From NCBI RefSeq assembly GCF_910592395.1, contig NC_088320.1, positions 9,426,001 through 9,486,000 on the forward strand: DNA of 60,000 bases, read 5' to 3'. Position numbers and translations under genes: made by a program. This DNA comes from Lineus longissimus. Its lineage: Eukaryota > Nemertea > Pilidiophora > Heteronemertea > Lineidae. This document shows positions 25,571 to 37,200 of the stretch, piece after piece (the stretch's first letter is position 1; the number at the start of each line of letters is the position of its first letter). The notes below the pieces were generated by a model that had not been told where the DNA came from, made no database searches, and was given only the letters and a program-made list of their open reading frames with translations.

Positions 25571-28500
25571 CTGAGGGTCCCCAGCAGCGATCAACTTGGT
25601 TATCTGGATAGTCTTGATAGATAATTGGCAGTAATCACTGTTATCCTTAAGGAGACACACTGAGGGTCCCCAGCAGCGATCAACTTGGTTATCTGGATAG
25701 TCTTGATAGATAATTGGCAGTAATCACTGCTATCCTTAAGGAGACACACTGAGGGTCCCCAGCAGCGATCAACTTGGTTATCTGAATAGTCTTGATAGAT
25801 AAATTGGCAGTAATCGTTGTTATCCTTAAGGAGACACACTGAGGGTCCCCAGCAGCGATCAACTTGGTTATCTGAATAGTCTTGATAGATAATTGGCAGT
25901 AATCACTGTTATCCCACTGAGGGTCCCCAGCAGCGACCAACTTGGTTATCTGAATAGTCTTGATAGATAATTGGCAGTAATCACTGTTATCCCACTGAGG
26001 GTCCCCAGCAGCGACCAACTTGGTTATCTGGATAGTCTTGATAGAAAATTGGCAGTAATCGTTGTTTTCCTTAAGGAGACACACTGAGGGTCCCCAGCAG
26101 CGATCAACTTGGTAATCTGGATAGTTTTGATAGATAATTGGCAGTAATCATTGTTATCTTTAAGGAGACACACTGAGGGTCCCCAGCAGCGATCAACTTG
26201 GTTTTCTGGATAGTCTTGATAGATAATTGGCAGAAATCGTTGTTTTCCTCAAGGAGACACACTGAGGGTCCCCAGCAGCGATCAACTTGGTTATCTGGAT
26301 AGTTTTGATAGATAATTGGCAGTAATCGTTGTTTTCCTTAAGGAGACACACTGAGGGTCCCCAGCAGCGATCAACTTGGTTATCTGGATAGTTTTGATAG
26401 ATAATCGGCAGTAATCATTGTTATCTTTAAGGAGACACACTGAGGGTCCCCAGCAGCGATCAACTTGGTTTTCTGGATAGTCTTGATAGATAATTGGCAG
26501 AAATCGTTGTTATCCTCAAGGAGACACACTGAGGGTCCCCAGCAGCGATCAAATTGGTTATATGAATAGTCTTGATAGATAATTGGCAGTAATCACTGTT
26601 ATCCTTAAGGAGACACACTGAGGGTCCCCAGCAGCGATCAACTTGGTTATCTGGATAGTCTTGATAGATAATTGGCAGTAATCACTGCTATCCTTAAGGA
26701 GACACACTGAGGGTCCCCAGCAGCGATCAACTTGGTTATCTGAATAGTCTTGATAGATAAATTGGCAGTAATCGTTGTTATCCTTAAGGAGACACACTGA
26801 GGGTCCCCAGCAGCGATCAACTTGGTTATCTGAATAGTCTTGATAGATAAATTGGCAGTAATCGTTGTTATCCTTAAGGAGACACACTGAGGGTCCCCAG
26901 CAGCGATCAACTTGGTTATCTGAATAGTCTTGATAGATAATTGGCAGTAATCACTGTTATCCCACTGAGGGTCCCCAGCAGCGACCAACTTGGTTATCTG
27001 GATAGTCTTGATAGAAAATTGGCAGTAATCGTTGTTTTCCTTAAGGAGACACACTGAGGGTCCCCAGCAGCGATCAACTTGGTTATCTGGATAGTCTTGA
27101 TAGATAATTGGCAGTAATCACTGTTATCCTTAAGGAGACACACTGAGGGTCCCCAGCAGCGATCAACTTGGTTATCTGGATAGTCTTGATAGATAATTGG
27201 CAGTAATCACTGTTATCCTTAAGGAGACACACTGAGGGTCCCCAGCAGCGATCAACTTGGTTATGTGGATAGTCTTGATAGATAATTGGCAGTAATCACT
27301 GCTATCCTTAAGGAGACACACTGAGGGTCCCCAGCAGCGATCAACTTGGTTATCTGAATAGTCTTGATAGATAAATTGGCAGTAATCGTTGTTATCCTTA
27401 AGGAGACACACTGAGGGTCCCCAGCAGCGATCAACTTGGTTATCTGAATAGTCTTGATAGATAATTGGCAGTAATCACTGTTATCCCACTGAGGGTCCCC
27501 AGCAGCGACCAACTTGGTTATCTGGATAGTCTTGATAGAAAATTGGCAGTAATCGTTGTTTTCCTTAAGGAGACACACTGAGGGTCCCCAGCAGCGATCA
27601 ACTTGGTTATCTGAATAGTCTTGATAGATAAATTGGCAGTAATCGTTGTTATCCTTAAGGAGACACACTGAGGGTCCCCAGCAGCGATCAACTTGGTTAT
27701 CTGAATAGTCTTGATAGATAATTGGCAGTAATCGTTGTTTTCCTTAAGGAGACACACTGAGGGTCCCCAGCAGCGATCAACTTGGTAATCTGGATAGTTT
27801 TGATAGATAATTGGCAGTAATCACTGTTATCCTTAAGGAGACACACTGAGGGTCCCCAGCAGCGATCAACTTGGTTATCTGGATAGTCTTGATAGATAAT
27901 TGGCAGTAATCACTGCTATCCTTAAGGAGACACACTGAGGGTCCGCAGCAGCGATCAACTCGGTTATCTGAATAGTCTTGATAGATAAATTGGCAGTAAT
28001 CGTTGTTATCCTTAAGGAGACACACTGAGGGTCCCCAGCAGCGATCAACTTGGTTATCTGAATAGTCTTGATAGATAATTGGCAGTAATCACTGTTATCC
28101 CACTGAGGGTCCCCAGCAGCGACCAACTTGGTTATCTGGATAGTCTTGATAGAAAATTGGCAGTAATCGTTGTTTTCCTTAAGGAGACACACTGAGGGTC
28201 CCCAGCAGCGATCAACTTGGTTATATGAATAGTCTTGATAGATAATTGGCAGTAATCACTGTTATCCTTAAGGAGACACACTGAGGGTCCCCAGCAGCGA
28301 TCAACTTGGTTATCTGGATAGTCTTGATAGATAATTGGCAGTAATCACTGCTATCCTTAAGGAGACACACTGAGGGTCCCCAGCAGCGATCAACTTGGTT
28401 ATATGAATAGTCTTGATAGATAATTGGCAGTAATCACTGTTATCCTTAAGGAGACACACTGAGGGTCCCCAGCAGCGATCAACTTGGTTATCTGGATAGT

Positions 28501-29099
28501 CTTGATAGATAATTGGCAGTAATCACTGCTATCCTTAAGGAGACACACTGAGGGTCCCCAGCAGCGATCAACTTGGTTATATGAATAGTCTTGATAGAAA
28601 ATTGGCAGTAATCACTGTTATCCTTAAGGAGACACACTGAGGGTCCCCAGCAGCGACCAACTTGGTTATCTGGATAGTCTTGATAGATAATTGGCAGTAA
28701 TCACTGTTATCCTTAAGGAGACACACTGAGGGTCCCCAGCAGCGATCAACTTGGTTATCTGGATAGTTTTGATAGATAATTGGCAGTAATCATTGTTATC
28801 TTTAAGGAGACACATTGAGGGTCCCCAGCAGCGATCAACTTGGTTTTCTGGATAGTCTTGATAGATAATTGGCAGTAATCGTTGTTTTCCTTAAGGAGAC
28901 ACACTGAGGGTCCCCAGCAGCGATCAACTTGGTTATCTGAATGGTTTTGATAGATAATTGGCAGTAATCGTTGTTATCCTTAAGGAGACACACTGAGGGT
29001 CCCCAGCAGCGATCAACTTGGTTTTCTGGATAGTCTCGATAGATAATTGGCAGTAATCGTTGTTATCCTTAAGGAGACACACTGAGAGTCCCCAGCAGC

Positions 29100-29870
29100 G
29101 ATCAACTTGGTTATCCATTCTGAACAGTGTTGACTGATTTTTGGTAATAACTACTGTTTTCATAGAGGTGACATGCTGAGGGTCCCCAGCAGCGATGCGA
29201 TCAACTTGGTTCGCGATGAACTTGGTTATCTGAACAGTGTTGACTGATTTTTGGTAATAACTACTGTTATCATAGAGGAGCCTTGCTGAGGGTCCCCATC
29301 AGCGATCAACTTGACTATCTGAGCAGTAGTGATTGATTCATGGCAATGATAACTGTTATCTGAAAGGAGGCACAATGAGCGTCCCCAGCAGCGATCAACT
29401 TGCTTATCTGAAGAGTGTTGACTGATTATTGGTAATCACTATTGTTGTCATAGAGGTGACATGCTGAGGGTCCCCAGCAGCGATCAACTTGGTTATCTGA
29501 GCAGTAGTTATTGATTCATGGCAATAATCACTGTTATCCTTAGGGATCGGGCCCCCATCCTGAACTCCAGGCCAACACTCAGTACTAACGACCGAGCTCC
29601 AGTAGCGTGTGCGAGGGAAGGAGGATACGACTGACTCTGGATTTTCGAGGATGAGGGTCCCCAGTAGCGATCAATTTGGTTATCTGAGCAGTAGTAACTT
29701 ATTCATGGCAATAATAACTGTTATCTGAGAGGAGACACATTGAGCATACCCAGCAGCGACCAACTTGCTTATCTGAAGAGTGTTGACTGATTATTGGTAA
29801 CAATTACTGAAACCATAGCGGGAGACATGCTGGGAGTCCCCAGCAGCGATCGACTTGGTTATCTGAACTG
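29100..29870 (+). repeat. Divergent right edge of the satellite
   Basis: Monomers here belong to two diverged types: one with GTGTTGACTGATTTTTGG, one with GCAGTAGTGATTGATTC. They lie partly in alternation. The second type also occurs at the left edge (9169, 9881) but not in the core. About 100 bp of unrelated sequence interrupts the edge at 29546-29648. Confidence 0.8.
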
Positions 29871-29939
29871 TCGCCAATAGGGGTTTTCACATCTAACAGT
29901 ATGTCGAAACTACGAGGAATATATTCAGTTCTATAAATA

Positions 29940-30037
29940 TAACATGCATGGCCCAGTGCCCTTACTGTGTATATCAGTCACCTGAAGATGGCCAGTTCAC
30001 CCCCCCCCCCTGCGCCTGCCTATAGTCCCCCTTTAAG
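29940..30037 (+). mobile_element. MITE copy, 3' part
   Basis: About 80 bp match the right half of the MITE at 44899-45093, including CTGAAGATGGCCA and the terminal CCTATAGTCCCCCTTTAA. The left terminal repeat is not recognisable. A further trace of the end (CCATAGTCCCCCTTA) is at 35715-35729. Confidence 0.6.
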
Positions 30038-30144
30038 ATTGGACGTTGTACAACGAGAAGACCTCTTTATTGAGACGACCCCCAATAAAACCACCCACGT
30101 GTTTCGTGGTCTTACGGCGAAAGGTAAAATTCACCATTGATACT
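30038..30144. other. Short spacer between MITE and solo LTR
   Basis: No feature recognised. The last five bases are the target duplication of the LTR that follows. Confidence 0.5.
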
Positions 30145-30872
30145 GTAGCGGTAAAAGGGCTTATTATATTTTGTCACCGTATAAACTTCTTGCAACTCTG
30201 AACTCGAACCCAAAGACTAAACCAACTAAGATATGTATTTACATTATTTATCATCCATGTCACTCTTACTTCTCATCTACAACCGACACTGAAGCATTAC
30301 AAAATAAGGTGCACCACAAAGAATCAACAAGAGTTGATATAAAGGAATCTTACCATGCCATAAGATCAAGGGTGAAGTCAATTAAAATACTCTGGCGCTT
30401 TTCAAGAGAAATGTCTTGTTTGGCTACAGAGGGTGAAGTCAATTAAAATGCTCTGGCGCTTTTCAAGAGAGATGTCTTGTTTAGCTACAAAGCGTGAAGG
30501 CTGGCTTTCTGGATCTGCCAGGACTTACTTAAAACATCTGAACATCATCATTTACTATGGTAAATAGCCTAGCCCACATATCAGGCTCCGAGCCAACGAG
30601 CACTCAGTAATTAAGGAAACAACCAATCAGTACACAGCAGCATCAATACAAGATTATCAGACAGGGCCAAGGGCAGGGACCTAGTAGCCAGCTGCTAATC
30701 AGGAAGATCATAAAAGGGGTCAAACAGCTTAAGAGATAAAGATTATGAAACAATGGAAAGGAGCAATTAAGAAGGGAGGTGTTGAAACTCATAACGGTTA
30801 ACGATCCTGGGTGTCTGGGTTGACCAGGGCTAGAGAGATATAAGAATTGCAGCAATTCCTAATATTGTCACA
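30145..30872 (-). mobile_element. Solo LTR, minus orientation
   Basis: It is the reverse complement of the LTR at 48849-49555, diverged but clearly homologous along its length. It is flanked by ATACT on both sides (30140-30144 and 30873-30877), a 5-bp target duplication. Read on the minus strand it begins TGTGACAATATTAGG and ends CGCTAC(A). No internal retroviral or gag-pol sequence is next to it. A 62-bp stretch with GGTGAAGTCAATTAAAAT is tandemly doubled at about 30369-30492 and is single in the other copy. It lies just upstream of the first coding exon of the large gene, so it could affect its promoter or 5' UTR. Confidence 0.85.
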
Positions 30873-31011
30873 ATACTCTGGATTCCGGCTCTGCATGCTG
30901 CTCTCGATCTACTTCTGGACGATAACCATGGACTTTCAAAAGTGTTTGGATGAAATATATCACGTTCCTCGACTTTGAGTGTCATTTGAGTTATAAGTAA
31001 AATAGTGCAGT

Positions 31012-31207
31012 ATGGCTTTCAGGTCATTGCAGGATTTAGAAGCCCTTGTGACAAGATGCACGGATTCTGGCTGTTGTCCCGGAGGTGTCACTAAGTATCA
31101 CTGTCCGCTGTGTCCCGCTTATAAATATAAGCCTGCCAGAAGAAGCAATATCTTCAAACATGTATTGAAATATCACTGGAACCACAGATGTCCAGCAAAC
31201 CCCGCGG
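31012..31207 (+). CDS. Exon 1: start and first zinc finger
   Basis: The ATG gives 65 codons plus one base. C31 and C34 followed by a basic helix with H50, H55, H58 and C60 form a C2H2-like finger. The donor is GTAAGT at 31208. It ends in phase 1, as the next exon requires. Confidence 0.75.
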
Positions 31208-34200
31208 GTAAGTTAACTTTTTATAACTTTTTCAGGGTAGCGGGGGGGGGGGGCAGGGGGCACATGCCCCCAGAGGACACCAAAGTACGGTATATGTGTT
31301 TTTGACCGTGATCTTGGGAGAAAAATGTCAAAAGGGTCATTTTGCCCCCTCCCCAGAGAGCCTTTTGCCCCCCCCCCCCCCCAAGACGAAAGAGCTATAG
31401 CTACACCCCTGTTTTTCCACCGGGCTTGTTTCTTCTGACTCTTCTGTACATGTCGGGATACATTGTACGAACGATTTTTATGAGAAATTACATTTTGGGA
31501 GCAAAATCTATAACCCTTTCTGTGCATTTCAAAATGAACGATGTATGGTTATTTGCCCCCCCCCCCCCCCCCCCCTATAGGTTACGGCCCTGATTTCTTC
31601 TGTAAAAATTGTGATCTATCGAAATATTATTCGCTTCTATGAGAAATCTATCATCTCAGGTTGGTTTAGTCACCTTTGTATTCAAACAGGGTATTAGGGT
31701 ATTACGTCATGCAGGAGAATTCATCACAACCGTAAACAGGTGCTATCCAGGTGTCCGCATCCTCGAAAATCCAGAGTCAGTCGTAGGGGAGACCGGGGCT
31801 ATAGTGTGCCACTTGCGTTTTTTTCGAAAACCACCCCCGTTGTATTTTTTCGGTCATATTATCGCATGAAGAAATCCACTACACGCATCTTTGTAGAGAC
31901 AAGACCACAATTGATTTTTTACGCCTTTTAGCAGTTAAATTGTCAATGTTTGACCGCGACGCATCAAAGAATGCGTCAAGTGGTGAAACTGAAATTCGGG
32001 TTAGTCTTGCGAGTAACTGGTGCGATTTAAATTGGTGATTGACCACGGAAATTTTTTTTTAAATTGACAAGTTTGACAAAAGTGGACATTTTTACCCATA
32101 TCGGCCATTTTCACTCCAAATTTGAACCCCCCCCCCCCCCCCCCATGGCCAGGTTGTCGAAATTCAAAATTATTTTTTTTACCAAACAATTTATTTATAT
32201 CTGTAGACTTGCCACAGCAAATATTTTTTCAATACCTCTCCAAATATGTACTTGAGAGTAAAAAACATGCACTCGTCTAATTGATAGGCCTCGACCCTCC
32301 AACCTATGAATATTCATTAGTGGTCTTGTCTCTGTAATTCTTACCTGAGCTGTGTGCGTCTACCCGGCCGACCCTTTTAAAAGATTTTGGGGGCAGAAGT
32401 TAATTTTGTGCCCCTCAAAGTGCAAAATCTTGGACATTTTGAAAACCCTCTTTTGATATGAAGCATTAGAAGTCCTAAATAATTATGGTTCCTACATGAC
32501 TTGTTAGCCGACCTAATGTGGAATGATACAAATACAAAAACAAATGCAATGCCAGCATTCTGATACATGGCATAAAATCCAAGTGCCCGTGGGACACATT
32601 CGCCCCCCCCCCTCCACAGTGGGGCAATGCAAGTGGGAAAAGCTTCTTCAATTGTTTTTAAAGCATAATGTCCCGGGGCCTATACCCCGATGCGGGAAAC
32701 GTTCGCTCACTTCAAAAAGACATTTTAAACGTTCAATTAGTCGGACAAATCAAGGTACAACGATTCAAAAATGCGTTTTATTTGTGGTCAAGTCCTATTG
32801 GTATCACACAGAGGCCATTTAGTTTCATTCCTTTCAAGATTGTGTGACATAAATATGACCATTATCCTGAATATAGTATAGGCAAACTAGCCCCGGTCAC
32901 GTGACAAATGCAGACTGCAGACTGCAGACTACTCCTTTTTTTACTTGACAAAACTGTTTTATATAATCATAATAATCATCATACCCGACAGACCAACCGC
33001 CAGTGGCACATAGGGTTGCGGTTAAACACGCACAAAAAAGTGTATCCACTTGCACACTATTTAAAGTGCAGTTCGCACGGATGTAGTACGTAGGGCCTAC
33101 ATCACGTTAATCAATAAGGATATCTCTTGTGACCAGGACTGTATATACAACAGTTTTTTTGCTGAGAAAATCCTTTATGGTTTGGCCTAACAACACCTGT
33201 TTGGAAAGTCAAATAGGCTGGTGTCTTCAATAAACCTAAATCAACAACATGAACAAGGGGAGTCTGATAGTGTGTTTGGGTTTATTCATTCTGTTATCTT
33301 CGATTAGATTTACCCTGTCAATCAGCACTTGTGGTTATGTAATGATGCCTTCGGAGCTCTTCCTGGCTTAATGTTTGCCTAGCTAATAGCCTAATAAGCT
33401 GCCTTTGAAGAAGTGTGAGAGTAAATGAATCACATGTAGTTAGGAATTTCCAATTATAGCTCTTATGATCATAATCAGGAGGTCGCTGGTTGGATTCTCG
33501 GATGGGTTCGTTTTAGTGTTTTAACACAGCTTGCTTTTCTCCACGACACAGAACAGAAGGAAATTGGTACCTAGCTGGCAGAGATGGCAAAATACATATG
33601 AATTTTAGCCATGAGGGCTGCATTAAAAGCAGCAGCTCGGACTGCGTTACTTCTAGAGAGTAGATCTTGAAGAGCTTGAATCATGGATGTGATTATTATT
33701 TTCGTAACAACTCTTGCTGTTAATAATACCAAATCCTGCCAAAATACCTGAGCATCAAACAGGGCCTTTTAAATCGTCTTCCCTATTATGAGACATTTGC
33801 CTGGTTAGAAATCCGCAAAATTAAAATGCGCAAAATAAACATTTAAGACTGAAAATTAGCAAATCCTCGAAAAAAACCTGCCGCGAAATTAAACTTGGTT
33901 ACAGCATGGAGGTATTATTAAGAATACCTCCATGGTTACAGTATACCCTGTTTCAGGTTCATAGCTTCAGCCGTTAAGAAACATGCCAAAGTTATACTCT
34001 AACAGCCAATTTTCGTCATTTAATCAAAAAAATGGTATGACAAGCGATGCAACCTTGCTAGGCGTCCCTGCCAAAATACGTCACTAATAAGAGAGATATT
34101 GCACTTCCTACGTTTTCAGTTTTGGCCTCCTGGTGGCCAAGTCTATCCTTAGATCGAGCCCAAATTTGGCGTCAAAGATAAACTGATGTAGGGGGTTAAT

Positions 34201-37200
34201 GGTTTCAAGTTCAAAGCTTTAGCAGGTAAACTGATGTAGGGGGTTAATGGTTTCAAGTTCATCGCTTTAGCAGTTAAGAAAAGTGCGATAAAAATATACA
34301 CACTGAAACGGCCAACGGGAAACGGGACCTTGAAAACCAGCACGATAAGTGAGGCATGTATCATTGCTAAGAGTACCTACCACAAAAGCTGGTGGCCAAG
34401 TTGAATTCTCGGACAATTCAGTGTCAGGGTTCACATTACCTAGGGGAACACGTGTTTCGAGTTCATAGCGGTTAAGAAACGTGCCACAGGATGCGACGAC
34501 AATGGACGACAGACAATGTGTTATTGTATAGAGCCAAAAAGCTAGATGCTAGATCTAAAATTGCATTTATAATATTGTACAGTCTGCGGTCTGCAGTCTG
34601 CAGTCTGCATTTGTCACGTGACCACTAGCCCCAGTCTCCCCTATACGCTCCTCCCCTCGCATACGTTCTAGTGCTTTGTGTTGACCTGGGTTCAGGATGA
34701 GGTACCCCAGGATTATTGTATTTTTGCGCCTTATAATGATGATATACATCAAGGAGAAATTTAATGTCGACTGTTGAGGGGTGTCTAGAAAACTAAGATC
34801 TAAGACCTAAGACTCTATAAAACTCGGACCCAGCTACAAAACTAGTGTCGGCTTTTTGCCAGAGTGTTAATTAAGCAATTGTTTTGGTATTGACATGTTA
34901 TTGGGAGTTTCTTAAACCGCGCTGCCAACAGGCTGATAACAAAAAGCTACTCATTTGACTCTTGATGCCGACCGTCTGGACCCGGCCGGGGTTTTCTCGC
35001 GCATCGAAAAACATGTAAAGCGCCACCCAACGTCTGTGGATCATACGACCGCTTACAAAAACATGTGAAGACGTCTGTTTGAGGTACGACCGCTTTTTTG
35101 CGGTTTCCACGGCCCGACTCTCTCTCGGATTTCCCCGAACAGATTTCCCGCCAAGTCAAAACCAACGAGCCTACGGTACAAAAAACACGTGCGTGGGGCA
35201 CTTCTAAGTCACGTGACACCGTTCGCATAAATTATTCCAAATCGGGAAGCGTACCAATACAGACAAGTGGGTGTGGTGTGGTGACGCCGTCGTTTTTGTT
35301 GCTAGAAACACAGCATCACGACACTCACAGTGTGGCGGATACTAAATCGATATGTTTAGGCCTAGGCTACTGTATGAAGTCAGCACACAAGATCAATGCA
35401 GCCTAAATATTGATCACAAGGAACGTACTATCAGGGAAGTATTTTTCGCGGGATCTCAAAGCTTTTTTGGTAGGATCTGTTCTATTCGAGACCGCAGTGT
35501 TTCGTGACGAAAGAGCTGCAACGCCAGTCACCAGGCATGTCAGGCGTGGCACCAGTGTGGTAGCGTAATAGTGACGGTGTAACTGTGGGGCCCCCCCCCC
35601 CCCCCTCCACCCACCCACCGGTAGTGAAAAAATTTCACTTCTCAGGTTTCAAGGTATTGTTGAGACAATCCCTTAATTCACCTGGGAAGACCACAAATTT
35701 GACCCTCTAGCACCTGCCCATAGTCCCCCTTAGGGCCTATGTAGAAAATGGCAGGTTGGCCTTCGCCGTAGACTACACAGTTAGACTTGACTAGTAAGAG
35801 TAATTCTGGTCCATTAATTTATTCAACGGATTCTGAACCTTTGCCAGACTACCGGGAATAATGGAACCAGCCTAGCTTTAGCTTTTAAGTTTTAGGGCCT
35901 ATTATCATCATCAGGCTAACATTGAAAATGCGCTGCTAAGGGTGCTTCATTATTAACCAATCAAATGAAAACAAGAAGACATTGTGAATGTCATATGGTT
36001 CCCACGTAGTTATATTCAGTAACAACAAGACCAGCTTCGGTTGTCCTTGTAATCTGGGAGAAGTACTTGTACAAGACAAGAGCATGTTTGACATTGACTT
36101 TGACCTTGAATCTTCAAGGTCATTGCATAAATGAAATGAGTGATCGCAATAACCTAAGAATAGATGAATTTGCCATGGCTCTAACTATACCATGGACAGA
36201 GATATTTCAAAAATTGTGAGTTTCACCTGACCTTCACCTTTGACCTTCAAGGTCATTGCATGATTGAAATGAGCTACCTCAACAACCTATGTATAGGTGA
36301 AGTTGCCATGGCTCTAACTGTACCATTGACCAAGATATTAAAATAATATTAACTTTGACCAACATTAGCACTGGGTGGTTACTGTTGAAAGTCTAAAAGT
36401 CTGGTCATTATTGGGCATCTCTATCTACATTTGAATCCACCAAAATAATGTATTTCAGGATGTAGAAGGCAATTTGAACTGTTAGTTGTTCAAGAATGCT
36501 TGACTCAAAATAGTGCATTGAGCGATTTCTAATAATATTGACCCCTGGTCCAATAGAATAGGCAAGAACAACAGCTCGTTGCAATTTCATTTTAAAAGTG
36601 TTGCGGTATAACTGGCAGTGGCAATCTAATTAATGTAAAAATGAAAGTGAAATAGGTTACAATATTTGAATTACTGTTGACTTACTTTTTAGCATAATGT
36701 AACATTTCAGTAACCTTATTATTATTCATTTTCATTGAAGTGACAGTAAGTGAGCACATGGTCAATGGCCATTTTATTTTCATTTACATTTTATTTTCAG
36801 TGCAATGCTCCAAATATAACATCCCTGTTTGTATTTACAGAAAGGTCCCATTCGGGGGTATATATCTGTACAGTAAAAACATACAGATACAATATTATAC
36901 GTAATAGTATGTATATTTATTTTGAAACATTTTGCAATTGTTTTTTTTAGGTTTACACTCTGTCATATGCCGTTTGCCACATACCTGTACAGAAACCAGT
37001 CAGGAAGAGTCCCATTTTCACTGCCCCTGTTGTGAAAAAACTTTTGTACGGAAAGACTACTTCAACAAGCACATTCAGAAATGTCAAAGGAAAGACAGCA
37101 GGTAGCCCTGGATTTCATTATTTTCCTCTTGTTCCAGGACATGAACATTATAAAAAAATCAGTACCATCTATTCAGAATTGTGATCTTTTACAAAAGTCA

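Larger units (their letters stand above)
8420..29870 (+). repeat. 89-bp satellite with higher-order structure
   Basis: About 240 monomers in one orientation. The usual unit is 89 bp, with a 90-bp form (an extra A in GATAAATTGG) and a 78-bp form lacking 11 bp (ATCCCACTGAGG in place of ATCCTTAAGGAGACACACTG). The best conserved stretch is GGTCCCCAGCAGCGATCAAC. Core monomers differ by only a few bases and the differences repeat in blocks: the 78-bp form returns mostly every 880-881 bp (a 10-mer) or 790-792 bp (a 9-mer), with some 426, 525 and 614 spacings. The edges carry strongly divergent monomers. I see no CENP-B-box-like word. Open minus-strand frames cross the array only because the monomer has few stops in any frame. 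Confidence 0.97.
32895..34623. mobile_element. Non-autonomous DNA transposon, 1,729 bp
   Basis: Terminal inverted repeats are identical over 35 bp (32895-32929 and 34589-34623) and start GGTCACGTGACAAATGC followed by three copies of the heptamer GCAGACT. The element is flanked by ACTAGCCCC at 32886-32894 and 34624-34632, a 9-bp target duplication. A 9-bp duplication with long terminal repeats fits Mutator-like elements best; with 8 bp, hAT would also be possible. It has no transposase ORF. Confidence 0.88.
31208..36950. other. Intron 1, 5.7 kb, repeat-rich
   Basis: It holds poly-G/poly-C tracts (31241-31252, 31371-31382, 31558-31575, 32128-32144, 35590-35605) typical of decayed dispersed repeats, a 1.73 kb DNA transposon (32895-34623) and a degenerate tandem repeat (36100-36345). 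Its short ORFs show no domains. Confidence 0.6.

Noticed and set aside
9518-29163. Dozens of minus-strand ORFs of 60-135 codons with repeated MCLLK-type starts across the satellite
   Set aside because: They are translations of the 89-bp monomer in successive frames. 89 is not a multiple of three, so the frame rotates through the same DNA, and the ORFs follow monomer variants rather than protein constraint.
8420-29870. CRISPR-like array
   Set aside because: There are no unique spacers: the whole 89-bp unit is repeated, the context is animal DNA and no cas genes are present.
30171-30855. ORFs with counterparts at 48897-49530
   Set aside because: The similarity is explained by the two inverted solo LTRs; the frames carry stops and show no coding bias.
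31342-31593. Pro-rich ORF in intron 1
   Set aside because: Caused by poly-C tracts of decayed repeats.
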